A stretch of DNA of 8,063 nucleotides, from assembly GCA_947446625.1 (NCBI GenBank), contig CANFIE010000171.1, forward strand, positions 1-8,063. Reading direction: 5' to 3'. This document shows, piece by piece, positions 1 to 6,931 of this stretch (position 1 is the first letter of the stretch; the number at the start of each line of letters is the position of its first letter). Source of the DNA: Acetobacteraceae bacterium. GTDB lineage: Bacteria > Pseudomonadota > Alphaproteobacteria > Acetobacterales > Acetobacteraceae. A program made the position numbers and the translations under genes. A model generated the notes under the pieces. The model did not search any database. It had not been told where the DNA came from and was given only the letters and a program-made list of their open reading frames with translations.

Positions 1-893
1 ACCGCCACGGAACTGGCCGCCATGCCCAGCGCCAGCGCGCCCATCAGCTTGCCCGGCGGCACCAGGGTGCTGCCCATCCAGCCCCACAGGATGCGCCCCG
101 GCACGGCCACCACCATGGCGGCGGAAAACACCATGCCGGCCAGGGTAAGGCTGTAGCCCAGCGCGGTGAGGTAGAGGATGAAGTAGCTGGTGAACACCGT
201 TTGCAGCCCGTTGAAGGCGAAGCAGGCCAGCGACAGGTTGCGCAAATCCCGCGTGCCCAGCACCGAGGTGATGGTGGTCATGAAATCGGAGAAGTGGAAT
301 TGCCGGCTGGGGATGCGGTCGGCGTCGAATTCGCGCCGCATGGGTTGCAGCATGCAGGCGAAGACAATGCAGCCCATGGCCGCGATATGCAGCGCCCAGC
401 GCCAGCCCAGCGCATGGGTAATGGCCGGCCCCAGCAGCCCGGCCAGCAGCAGCCCGGCGGGCACGGCGGTCTGCTTCAGGGAAAACACCAGCGGCGTGTA
501 GCGCGCCGGGGAATAGCGCCCCAGCAGATGCGAACTGGCCGGGGTGGAAATGGCCGCGCCACCGCCACCGATGATGGCCGAGACGACGAACATCCACAGC
601 GAGGAGGTGGCCGCCGAGGCCAGCCCGGCGCCGAGGAACACCAGGGCCAGCTGGCTCATGCGCAGCGCGCCGTAGCGGATGATGAAGCTGCCGCAGCCCA
701 GTTGGAACACCAGCGCCGCCAGCGCCGCCATGCTGGTGTAGATGCCCACCCAGGCGGCATCCAGGTTGAGTTCCAGGATGATGGCCGGGGCAATGACCGA
801 GGGCAGGTTGCGCCCCAGCGCGGCGAAGGTTTGCTGGGTGAACATGGCGCCGAGCGCGAGCAGCAGCATCTGCATGGGGCGGCTGAGGCGCAT
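1..893 (-). CDS. MFS transporter, N-terminal 297 residues (C-terminus beyond window)
   Basis: This is an inner-membrane major facilitator superfamily transporter with unknown substrate. The frame is open from ATG at 893 to the window edge and gives 297 residues, about three quarters of a usual 400-residue MFS protein. Hydrophobic helices begin at residue 8. Typical MFS features are a motif-A-like loop between helices 2 and 3 (around residues 68-79, GSF..RYGALR), the stretch SLKQTAVPAG (138-147) followed by the glycine-rich AGLLLAGLLGP (146-156), a charged cytoplasmic linker (about 184-215), and a second-half GRILWGWMG loop (266-274). The SLKQTAVPAG stretch resembles CynX/NimT-like MFS proteins, but that is only an impression. 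No strong ribosome binding site precedes 893, and in-frame ATGs at 875 and 869 are alternative starts. It is transcribed divergently from the peptidase gene. Nothing links it functionally to the molybdenum genes. Confidence 0.9.
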   Translation of the reverse strand, partial: MRLSRPMQMLLLALGAMFTQQTFAALGRNLPSVIAPAIILELNLDAAWVGIYTSMAALAALVFQLGCGSFIIRYGALRMSQLALVFLGAGLASAATSSLWMFVVSAIIGGGGAAISTPASSHLLGRYSPARYTPLVFSLKQTAVPAGLLLAGLLGPAITHALGWRWALHIAAMGCIVFACMLQPMRREFDADRIPSRQFHFSDFMTTITSVLGTRDLRNLSLACFAFNGLQTVFTSYFILYLTALGYSLTLAGMVFSAAMVVAVPGRILWGWMGSTLVPPGKLMGALALGMAASSVA

Positions 894-959
894 GGGGCAA
901 AGGCCTGTTGTTGAACCTGGACGACGCCATGGGATGGCACGGGCCGCCCAATGGGGCAA
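892..959. repeat. Pair of 9-base direct repeats (ATGGGGCAA) flanking the divergent region
   Basis: ATGGGGCAA occurs at 892-900, across the MFS start codon, and again at 951-959, across an alternative upstream ATG of the peptidase gene. The copies are 59 bases apart. They may be a regulator half-site pair, a trace of a small duplication, or chance. Confidence 0.25.
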
Positions 960-968
960 CATGGCGCC
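894..968. promoter_or_regulatory. Divergent intergenic region between the MFS and peptidase genes
   Basis: About 75 bases separate the two divergent start codons, so both promoters should lie here or extend into the coding sequences. I see no convincing -35/-10 pair on either strand. A TTGAAC at 911-916 has no matching -10 hexamer at normal spacing. The region holds a small inverted repeat, GCCAT-GGG-ATGGC (926-938), and the right copy of a 9-base direct repeat. The regulatory role is inferred from gene orientation only. Confidence 0.3.
926..938. repeat. Short inverted repeat in the divergent region
   Basis: The arms GCCAT (926-930) and ATGGC (934-938) are perfect inverted copies around a GGG spacer. 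The position between divergent genes would suit an operator. Five-base arms are common by chance in GC-rich DNA, so this is a weak candidate. Confidence 0.2.
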
Positions 969-3008
969 ATGCCGAATACCGCCGCCACCACCAATCCGCT
1001 GCTGCTGCCCTGGGCCACGCCCTTTGGCATGCCGCCGTTCGACCTCATTCGCCCCGAGCATTTCGCCCCGGCCTTCGATGCCGCCATGGCCGCGCACCTC
1101 GCTGAGGTGGCGGCAGTGGCCGAGGACCCGGCGCCGCCCGGCTTCGCCAATACCATGCTGGCGCTGGAAGGCGCCGGCCGGGCGCTGGACAGGGTGCGCA
1201 GCGTGTTCTCCAACCTGGTTAGCAGCCAGGCCAGCGAAGCCATGCAGCAGGTCGAGCGCGACTACGCCCCCAAGCTGGCGCGGCACCGCAGCGCGGTGGT
1301 GCTGAACCCCGGCATTTTCGCCCGGGTGGCGGCGCTGTACGCCAGCCGCACCGCGCTGGGCCTGGAGCCGGACCAACTGCGCCTGCTGGAGCGCACCCAT
1401 ACCGGGCTGGTGCGCGCCGGCGCGGCGCTGGGCGAGGCCGAGCGGGCACGCATGGGCGAGATTGCCGCCCGTCTGGCCACCCTGCACACCGCCTTTGGCC
1501 AGAACGTGCTGGCCGATGAAAACGACTGGCAGATGCCGCTGACCGAGGCCGAACTGGACGGCCTGCCCGGCTTTGCCCGCGAGGCGGCCCGCGAAGCCGC
1601 CAAGGAACGCGGGCTGGACGGCTATGTGATCACCCTGGCGCGGTCCTCGGTGGAGCCTTTCCTGGTGTTCTCCGCCCGGCGAGACCTGCGCGAGCGGGCC
1701 TGGCGCGCCTGGGCGGCGCGCGGCACCAGCCCCGGCGCCCGCGACAACCGGCCCTTGATCCGCGAGATTTTGGCGCTGCGGGCCGAGCGCGCCCGGCTGC
1801 TGGGCCATGCCGACTTCGCCGACTGGCGCCTGGCCGACAACATGGCCGGCAGCGCGGCGGCGGCCGAGGCACTGCTACGCGAAGTATGGGCCCCCGCCCG
1901 CGCCCGGGCCGAGGCCGAGCGCGAGGAGTTGGCCGCCCTGGCCCGCGCCGCCGGGCATAACGAGGCGATTGAAGCCTGGGACTGGCGCCACTGGGCCGAG
2001 CAGGCTCGCCGCGCCGCGCATGACGTGGATGAGGCGGCGCTGAAGCCGTATTTCGCCCTGGAAGCCATGCTGGCGGCGCTGTTTCACACCGCCGAAAGAC
2101 TGTTCGGCGTGCGCTTCGTGGAACGCCCCAGCCTGCCGCTCTACCACCCGGATGTGCGCGGCTTTGAGATGCTGGACGCCGCCGGCACGCATCGCGGGCT
2201 GTTTCTGCTGGATAGTTTCGCCCGTTCCGGCAAACGCTCCGGCGCCTGGATGAGCAGCTACCGCGTGGCCGAGAGTTTTGCGGGTGTGGTCACGCCGATC
2301 ATCGTCAACAACAACAACATTGCCAAGGCGACGCCCTCGCTGCTCTCCTTCGATGAGGCGCGCACGCTGTTCCATGAATTCGGCCATGCCCTGCACGGGC
2401 TGCTGAGCACGGCGCGCTATCCCTCGCAAAGCGGCACCGCCGTGCTGGCGGATTTCGTCGAATTCCCCAGCCAGGTGCTGGAACACTGGTTCACCGTGCC
2501 CGAGACGCTGCGGACCTATGCCCGGCATGTGGAAACCGGCGCGGCGCTGCCCGAGGATGTGTTGCAGCGGCTGCTCGCCTCCCGCAACCACGGCCAGGGT
2601 TTTGCTACCGTGGAGTTTGTCTCCTCGGCGCTGATCGACCTGGCGCTGCACACCCACCCGACGCCCGAGGCGTTGGAGTTGGAAAGCTTCGAGCGCGAAT
2701 TCCTGGCCGAATTGGGCATGCCGGATGCGGTGGGGCTGCGGCACCGGCCGGCGCATTTCCAGCATCTGTTCGCGGGTGGCGGCTATGCGGCGGGGTACTA
2801 CGCCTACATGTGGGCCGAGGTGCTGGACGCCGACGCCTTCGACGCCTTCGAGGAAGCCGGCGACCCCTTCGCCCCCGCCCTGGCCGCCGGGCTGCGCGCG
2901 ATTTTCGAGGCCGGCGACACCCAGGACCCCATGGCGCTGTATGTGGCCTTTCGTGGCCGCCCGCCCGCCGTGGCGCCGCTGCTGCGGCACCGCGGCTTGC
3001 TAGGTTAG
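969..3008 (+). CDS. dcp: M3-family zinc metallopeptidase, Dcp-type dipeptidyl carboxypeptidase
   Basis: This peptidase likely removes C-terminal dipeptides from oligopeptides in peptide turnover. The length of 679 residues matches E. coli Dcp (about 680). The zinc site is HEFGH at residues 469-473 with the third ligand Glu498 in DFVEFPSQ, 29 residues after the first His as expected for M3 enzymes. The substrate-binding region near the C-terminus reads GGGYAAGYYAYMWAEV, with Tyr606 and Tyr613 spaced as in thimet oligopeptidase-type enzymes. Both ends also match Dcp: an NP.L....PF start and a final RGRPP...PLLRHRGLL. There is no signal peptide, so it is probably cytoplasmic. I prefer ATG at 969 because the resulting N-terminus (MPNTAATTNPLL) resembles E. 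coli Dcp. ATG at 951 would add six residues. The close paralogue oligopeptidase A is the main alternative. Its stop codon overlaps that of the convergent molybdenum operon. Confidence 0.92.
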   Translation: MPNTAATTNPLLLPWATPFGMPPFDLIRPEHFAPAFDAAMAAHLAEVAAVAEDPAPPGFANTMLALEGAGRALDRVRSVFSNLVSSQASEAMQQVERDYAPKLARHRSAVVLNPGIFARVAALYASRTALGLEPDQLRLLERTHTGLVRAGAALGEAERARMGEIAARLATLHTAFGQNVLADENDWQMPLTEAELDGLPGFAREAAREAAKERGLDGYVITLARSSVEPFLVFSARRDLRERAWRAWAARGTSPGARDNRPLIREILALRAERARLLGHADFADWRLADNMAGSAAAAEALLREVWAPARARAEAEREELAALARAAGHNEAIEAWDWRHWAEQARRAAHDVDEAALKPYFALEAMLAALFHTAERLFGVRFVERPSLPLYHPDVRGFEMLDAAGTHRGLFLLDSFARSGKRSGAWMSSYRVAESFAGVVTPIIVNNNNIAKATPSLLSFDEARTLFHEFGHALHGLLSTARYPSQSGTAVLADFVEFPSQVLEHWFTVPETLRTYARHVETGAALPEDVLQRLLASRNHGQGFATVEFVSSALIDLALHTHPTPEALELESFEREFLAELGMPDAVGLRHRPAHFQHLFAGGGYAAGYYAYMWAEVLDADAFDAFEEAGDPFAPALAAGLRAIFEAGDTQDPMALYVAFRGRPPAVAPLLRHRGLLG

Positions 3009-4675
3009 CCCTTCGCGGGCTTGCCACCGAAGCCCGGCGCCTGCTTCAGGGCGTCGGTGGTGTCGAAGTCGCGCAACACCGCGTCATCGGCCATCTCCAC
3101 CTCCACCACGCGGTCGGCATGCTTGCCGGCCAAGTGGCGGGCGCCGACATCGCCGGTGATCTGCATCATCTCGGGCAGAAACTCGCAGGCCCAGAGCATC
3201 GGGTTGCCCTGCTTGCCCCGGAAGGTCGGCATCACAATGGCGCGGCCCTCCACCGGGTCGAAATTCGCCATCAGCCGGTCGATCATCGCGCCGGTCACCA
3301 GCGGCATGTCGCCCAGGCACACCACCACGCCTTCCACATCGGCCGGCAGCGCGGCCAGCCCGGCCTTGAGGCTGGAGGACAGCCCCTCGGCATAGCCCTC
3401 GGCATGCGCGAATTGCACCGGGCGGCCGGAGAGTGCCTGCTCCACCCGCTCACCTTCATGCCCCGTTACCACCACAATGGGCCGGGCGCGGCTGGAGAGC
3501 ACGTTCTCCACCACCCGCGTCACCATCGCCAACCCGTTGTCGTCCTGCACCAGCAGCTTGTTCAGCGGCGCCATGCGGCGGCTGCGGCCGGCGGCCATCA
3601 CCAGCGCGGCAATCTTCGGCGCCCGGCGCGGCGCGGCGCCGGAAGCAACCCCGCTGGCCACCTTGGCGCGGGGCAGCGGGCGCACGTCGATTTCCTTCAG
3701 CAGCCCGCCCACGCCCAGGCCCATGATGTCCTTCGGCGTCACCTTCAGCCCGGCGAACAACCGCTGCATCACCCAGTCCACCCCGTTCAGCTTGGGGGAG
3801 CGGGCGCAGCCGGGCAGCACCAGCGCCGGAATCTCGTCAATCCGGCCAATGCAGATCAGGTTGCCGGGGTCCACCGGCATGCCGAAATGCTCAATCACGC
3901 CGCCGGCCCGCACAATGGCGGCGGGGCCAACGTCGCGGCGGTCCACCACCGCGCTGGCGCCGGCAATCAGCAGCATCTGCGCGCCCTGGCGGCGCAGCCG
4001 GGTCAGCGCATCGCTCAGCGGGCCGGTTTCATGCCGGCAGCGTTCCACCGGCAGCAGCGTGCCGCACAGATTCTCCACCCGCGCCTGGGTCGCCTCCACC
4101 GCGCCTTCCATGACGCTTTCCTTGATCCCCGGCAGCTCGGTCAGCACCAGGCCAACCTTCAGCGGCTGGAACGGGCGCAGCTCCAGCGCGGAGGGGCATT
4201 GGCGCACCAGCGCCTCGGCCACTTCCAGCACCGGGCCGGGCACGGCGAAGGGGATAACCTTGATGGTCGCCACCATCTCCTTCGTGCCCACCGGGGTGAA
4301 GGCGGGCAGGGTGGCGACGGTCAGGCTTTCGTCCAGCGCGTTCAGCCGGTTGATGATGCCGGCATTCACCACCAGCAGCCCGGCGCTTTCCGCAAACAGG
4401 TTCACCCGCCCGGTGGCGGCGCGGCTGCGGGCCAGCAGCGGCACGGTCAGAGCGCGGGCCAGCCGGTCGGCGGCCTCGTCCTCGGGCACGTCGCCGGCTT
4501 CCAGCATGGCGGCCACCACCTCACGCAGGCCGGCGGCCTGCATGGCGGCAATGGCGGCTTCGTCCAGCACCGTGCCCTTCTTGAACACCTTGTTGGCGTG
4601 GTTGGCGCCCAGCCGCACGGTATGGGCCAGAATGGCGCCACGCGCCTCGGCAAGCGGGGTGGGGCCGAAGATCAT
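3005..4675 (-). CDS. Molybdopterin-binding / MocA-like nucleotidyltransferase fusion protein
   Basis: This two-domain molybdenum cofactor protein has 556 residues. Residues 1 to about 340 form a MoCF/MoeA-like molybdopterin-binding region. It has the N-terminal GPTPLAEARGAILAH stretch, GASAVVDRRDVGPAAI (239-254) in place of the family's glycine/Asp-rich binding loop, and LPGCARSPKLNG (287-298). After an Ala/Pro/Arg linker, residues 354-546 form an NTP_transf_3 domain of the MobA/MocA type. It shows LVMAAGRSRRM (358-368), NKLLV (372-376), EGLSSSLKAGL (430-440), LGDMPLV (454-460) and GNP (490-492). The SSSL..G stretch favours MocA, the CTP:molybdopterin cytidylyltransferase. The known alphaproteobacterial family is named molybdopterin-binding/glycosyltransferase family 2. 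It is the last gene of the operon, and its ATG shares ATGA with the preceding XdhC stop. In an operon with CoxD, CoxE and XdhC, it likely makes the cytidine dinucleotide cofactor for a molybdenum hydroxylase. Confidence 0.9.
   Translation of the reverse strand: MIFGPTPLAEARGAILAHTVRLGANHANKVFKKGTVLDEAAIAAMQAAGLREVVAAMLEAGDVPEDEAADRLARALTVPLLARSRAATGRVNLFAESAGLLVVNAGIINRLNALDESLTVATLPAFTPVGTKEMVATIKVIPFAVPGPVLEVAEALVRQCPSALELRPFQPLKVGLVLTELPGIKESVMEGAVEATQARVENLCGTLLPVERCRHETGPLSDALTRLRRQGAQMLLIAGASAVVDRRDVGPAAIVRAGGVIEHFGMPVDPGNLICIGRIDEIPALVLPGCARSPKLNGVDWVMQRLFAGLKVTPKDIMGLGVGGLLKEIDVRPLPRAKVASGVASGAAPRRAPKIAALVMAAGRSRRMAPLNKLLVQDDNGLAMVTRVVENVLSSRARPIVVVTGHEGERVEQALSGRPVQFAHAEGYAEGLSSSLKAGLAALPADVEGVVVCLGDMPLVTGAMIDRLMANFDPVEGRAIVMPTFRGKQGNPMLWACEFLPEMMQITGDVGARHLAGKHADRVVEVEMADDAVLRDFDTTDALKQAPGFGGKPAKG
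3007..3021. terminator. Possible weak bidirectional hairpin at the convergent gene ends
   Basis: AGCCC (3007-3011) and GGGCT (3017-3021) form a perfect 5-base stem around a TTCGC loop, directly at the overlapping stop codons of the two convergent genes. Neither strand has a clear U-tract after the stem, so it is not a textbook intrinsic terminator. With no spacer between the genes, it is the only local candidate for ending either transcript. Confidence 0.25.
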
Positions 4676-5382
4676 GCCGAAACAGCGGCCCGCACGCGGC
4701 TGCCCAGCGCGGCGCCACGCCGCACGGCCACAACCTCGGCAATGATGGAAAGCGCGATCTCGGCCGCGGTCACGGCGCCGATATCCAGCCCCACCGGAGA
4801 TTTGATCCGCCCCAGCGCCTCGGCGCCATGGCCCAATTCGGTCAGCCTCTCCACCCGCTTGGCATGGGTGCGGCGGCTGCCCAGCGCGCCGATGTAGAAA
4901 GCGTCGGACTTCAACGCCACGTCCAGTGCCGGGTCGTCCAGCTTGGGGTCATGGGTCAGCGTCACCACGGCGGTGCGGCTGTCGGGCGCCAGTTCCGCCA
5001 TGGCGTCGTCGGTCCATTCATGAATCAGCGTAATGCCCGGGAAGCGGTCCGCCGTGGCCCAGGCCCGGCGCGGGTCCACCACCGTGACGGCAAAGCCCAG
5101 CGGCTGCGCCATGGGCACCAGCGCCTGGGCAATGTGGACAGCGCCCACAATGATCAGCCGCAGCGCCGGATTGTGCGGATGCACGAACCAGGCGGCGCCT
5201 TCATACTCCAGGTTCTGCGCCGCATCGTCGCGCAGGGCGGTGCGGGCGGCCTCGGCCAGCGGGGCGGGGGCTTCGTCCTGCGGCCACAGAATCTGCACGC
5301 CATCGGTCAGCCGGGTCAGCAGGGCCACCGGCTTTTTCGCCGCCTGGGCCGCCTGCAACCGGGCGAGGATTTCCGCCTTCAC
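4672..5382 (-). CDS. XdhC-family protein, C-terminal (Rossmann) domain type
   Basis: This cytoplasmic molybdenum cofactor chaperone-like protein has 236 residues. Residues 75 to about 222 match the XdhC C-terminal Rossmann domain: IIVGAVHIAQAL (77-88), VVDPRRAWATADRFP (101-115), TLTHDPKLDDPAL (141-153), YIGALGSRRTHAKR (163-176) and SPVGLDIGAVTAAEIALSI (195-213). The first 70 residues only faintly resemble the XdhC_CoxI domain and lack its GSSPRP and GGC motifs, which sit in the separate upstream gene. The usual GAGH is GAVH here. By family knowledge, XdhC binds the molybdenum cofactor, supports its sulfuration and hands it to the apo-hydroxylase. The start is GTG at 5382, sharing GTGA with the upstream stop. 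The two XdhC pieces probably act as a pair, which is an inference. Confidence 0.92.
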   Translation of the reverse strand: MKAEILARLQAAQAAKKPVALLTRLTDGVQILWPQDEAPAPLAEAARTALRDDAAQNLEYEGAAWFVHPHNPALRLIIVGAVHIAQALVPMAQPLGFAVTVVDPRRAWATADRFPGITLIHEWTDDAMAELAPDSRTAVVTLTHDPKLDDPALDVALKSDAFYIGALGSRRTHAKRVERLTELGHGAEALGRIKSPVGLDIGAVTAAEIALSIIAEVVAVRRGAALGSRVRAAVSA

Positions 5383-5702
5383 GCCAGTTTCTCCACAAAC
5401 ACCTTCACCTTGCCACCGCAGGCCAGGCCCACTTCCCAGGCGCGTTCGTCGGTAATGCCAAAGTCCAGCAGCTGCGGCGTGCCGCTGGCCATGGTCTGCT
5501 TCGCGGCGTCAGCCACGGCGCCTTCAATGCAGCCGCCCGAGACACTGCCGGCCAGCTTGCCGCTGGCGGTCAGCGCCAGCCGGCTGCCGGGCGGGCGCGG
5601 GCTGCTGCCCCAGGTCTGTACCACCGTGGCCAGGGCCACATCCTCGCCAGCGGCGCGCCAGGCGGCGGCGGTGGCCAGGATATCGTCGGAAACGTCGCTC
5701 AT
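5379..5702 (-). CDS. XdhC-family protein, N-terminal (XdhC_CoxI) domain only
   Basis: This short 107-residue protein consists almost wholly of the XdhC_CoxI domain. Diagnostic stretches are TWGSSPRPPGSRLA (30-43), GSVSGGCIEGAV (52-63) and ITDERAWEVGLACGG (83-97). The conserved cysteines at 58 and 95 lie in the motifs usually linked to cofactor handling. Full-length XdhC/CoxF/CoxI proteins are roughly 250-350 residues and carry a Rossmann domain after this one. Here the Rossmann part is the next gene, so the family architecture is split over two cistrons. The ATG at 5702 overlaps the CoxE stop (ATGA), and its own TGA overlaps the next GTG start. It probably works with the following XdhC protein in cofactor maturation and insertion. 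Confidence 0.92.
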   Translation of the reverse strand: MSDVSDDILATAAAWRAAGEDVALATVVQTWGSSPRPPGSRLALTASGKLAGSVSGGCIEGAVADAAKQTMASGTPQLLDFGITDERAWEVGLACGGKVKVFVEKLA

Positions 5703-6931
5703 GCCGCCATCCTCCGGTTTATGCCGCGCTCGCTCAGGGATGCCACGAGTTCGCGCAGGCTTGCGAGATTATGCACCGGGCGGAATTCGTCCACATGGGG
5801 CAGCATGGCCCGGATACCCTGTGATCTGGGCTGGAAGCCGTCAAAGCGCAACAGTGGGTTGAGCCAGACCAGCCGCCGGCAGGATTTTCGCAGCCTTTCC
5901 GTGGCTTCGGCCAGCCCTTCGGCGCCCTGGCGGTCCAGCCCGTCGGTGATCAGCAGCACCACGGCGCCCTGGCCCAGCACCCGGCGGGACCAATGCTGGT
6001 TGAACAGCGCCAGCGATTCGCCAATGCGGGTGCCGCCGGACCAGTCGGGCACAATGTGGCTGACCATCTCGAAGGCCACCTCGGCATCCCGGGCGCGCAG
6101 CTGGCGCGTCACATTGGTCAGCCGGGTGCCGAACAGGAAGGAATGCACCCGGTCCCGGTCGTTGGTGACGGCATGCAGGAAGTGCAGCAGCACCTGGGCG
6201 TAGCGCGACATGCTGCCGGAAATATCGCACAGCGCCACCAGCGGCGGCGGCCGGGTGACGCGCCGGCTGCGCGCCAGCGAGAGAATTTCCCCGCCCTGGT
6301 GCAGGCTGGCGCGGATGGTGGCGCGCAGATCCACCCTTGGCCCGCTGGGGTCTGGCCGGAAGCGGCGGGTCGGCCGGGCATCCAGCGGCAACACCAGCTT
6401 GCGGATTTCAGCCTTGGCCTGGTTGATCTCGGTGGCCGACATCGCCTCGAAATCCATCGCCTGCAGGCGCTCGCGGTCGCTGACCGTCATGGTCATGTCA
6501 ACCGGCGGCTTTTCCTCCTCGGGCTTTGGCGGCGGCGGCGGGGCTTTTGGCGGCGTCATGGCCTCGGCCACGCGGCGGCTGGCGGCGGGCGGCTTGGCGC
6601 GCTCCTTCATGCCGCCTTCCAGGGCGTCCATGGCAGCGGCGTGTTTCGCGGCTTCGGGGTCGCGCCAGAACAGCAGAAAAGCCTGGTCGAAGACCTCAAA
6701 ATGCTCGCGCTTGTGCACCATGGTGGCGCGCAGCGCGGCATGGACCTGGCGGCGGTCGCCAATATCCACCGCGCCCAGGGCTTCCAGCGCGGCGAAGGTT
6801 TCGCTGGGGCCAACCCCCAGCCCGGTGCGGCGCAGCAGCCGGCCAAAGGCCAGCAGGTTCTGCGCCAGCGCGCCGCCACCCGCCCCGGCGCCCGCCACCG
6901 TGGCGGCGAACATGGAGGAAAACTCGCTCAC
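5699..6931 (-). CDS. coxE: VWA domain-containing CoxE-family protein
   Basis: This is a CoxE-type VWA protein of 410 residues. Family knowledge: it partners with the MoxR/CoxD ATPase in maturing the active site of CO dehydrogenase-type molybdenum hydroxylases. The N-terminal region (about 22-110) is helical. It is followed by a low-complexity Pro/Lys/Glu linker (127-143, with five consecutive prolines). The VWA domain occupies roughly 229-400, with metal-site (MIDAS) motif DISGSM at 236-241, the Thr of SGGTRIG at 301 and Asp330 of LITDGLD, so the site looks intact. No signal peptide or membrane segment is seen. The chosen start is GTG at 6931, which shares GTGA with the stop of the small upstream gene. 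ATG at 6913 would remove six residues, and neither has a strong ribosome binding site. The downstream neighbour overlaps by ATGA. Confidence 0.92.
   Translation of the reverse strand: MSEFSSMFAATVAGAGAGGGALAQNLLAFGRLLRRTGLGVGPSETFAALEALGAVDIGDRRQVHAALRATMVHKREHFEVFDQAFLLFWRDPEAAKHAAAMDALEGGMKERAKPPAASRRVAEAMTPPKAPPPPPKPEEEKPPVDMTMTVSDRERLQAMDFEAMSATEINQAKAEIRKLVLPLDARPTRRFRPDPSGPRVDLRATIRASLHQGGEILSLARSRRVTRPPPLVALCDISGSMSRYAQVLLHFLHAVTNDRDRVHSFLFGTRLTNVTRQLRARDAEVAFEMVSHIVPDWSGGTRIGESLALFNQHWSRRVLGQGAVVLLITDGLDRQGAEGLAEATERLRKSCRRLVWLNPLLRFDGFQPRSQGIRAMLPHVDEFRPVHNLASLRELVASLSERGINRRMAA

Noticed and set aside
201..914. Plus-strand open frame of about 237 codons over the MFS gene
   Set aside because: Hydrophilic Gln/Gly/His-rich translation antisense to a frame with clear MFS helices and motifs.
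911..939. Candidate sigma-70 promoter with TTGAAC as -35
   Set aside because: The bases 17 downstream (ATGGCA) bear no resemblance to a -10 element.
951..968. ATG at 951 as the peptidase start
   Set aside because: It adds six residues (MGQHGA) not expected from Dcp N-termini. It cannot be fully excluded because neither start has a strong ribosome binding site.
1875..2990. Minus-strand open frame of about 371 codons antisense to the peptidase gene
   Set aside because: No motifs, a Gly/Gln/His/Arg-rich composition, and it opposes the HEFGH-bearing peptidase frame.
3477..4745. Plus-strand open frame of about 422 codons
   Set aside because: Ser/Ala/Arg-rich antisense shadow of the molybdopterin-binding fusion gene with no domain signal.
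2810..4897. Very long plus-strand open frame (about 695 codons) spanning the end of the peptidase gene and the molybdenum fusion gene
   Set aside because: Its translation is His/Gln/Gly/Ala-rich low complexity without recognisable domains. It lies antisense to a gene with clear family motifs, a typical GC-rich shadow frame.
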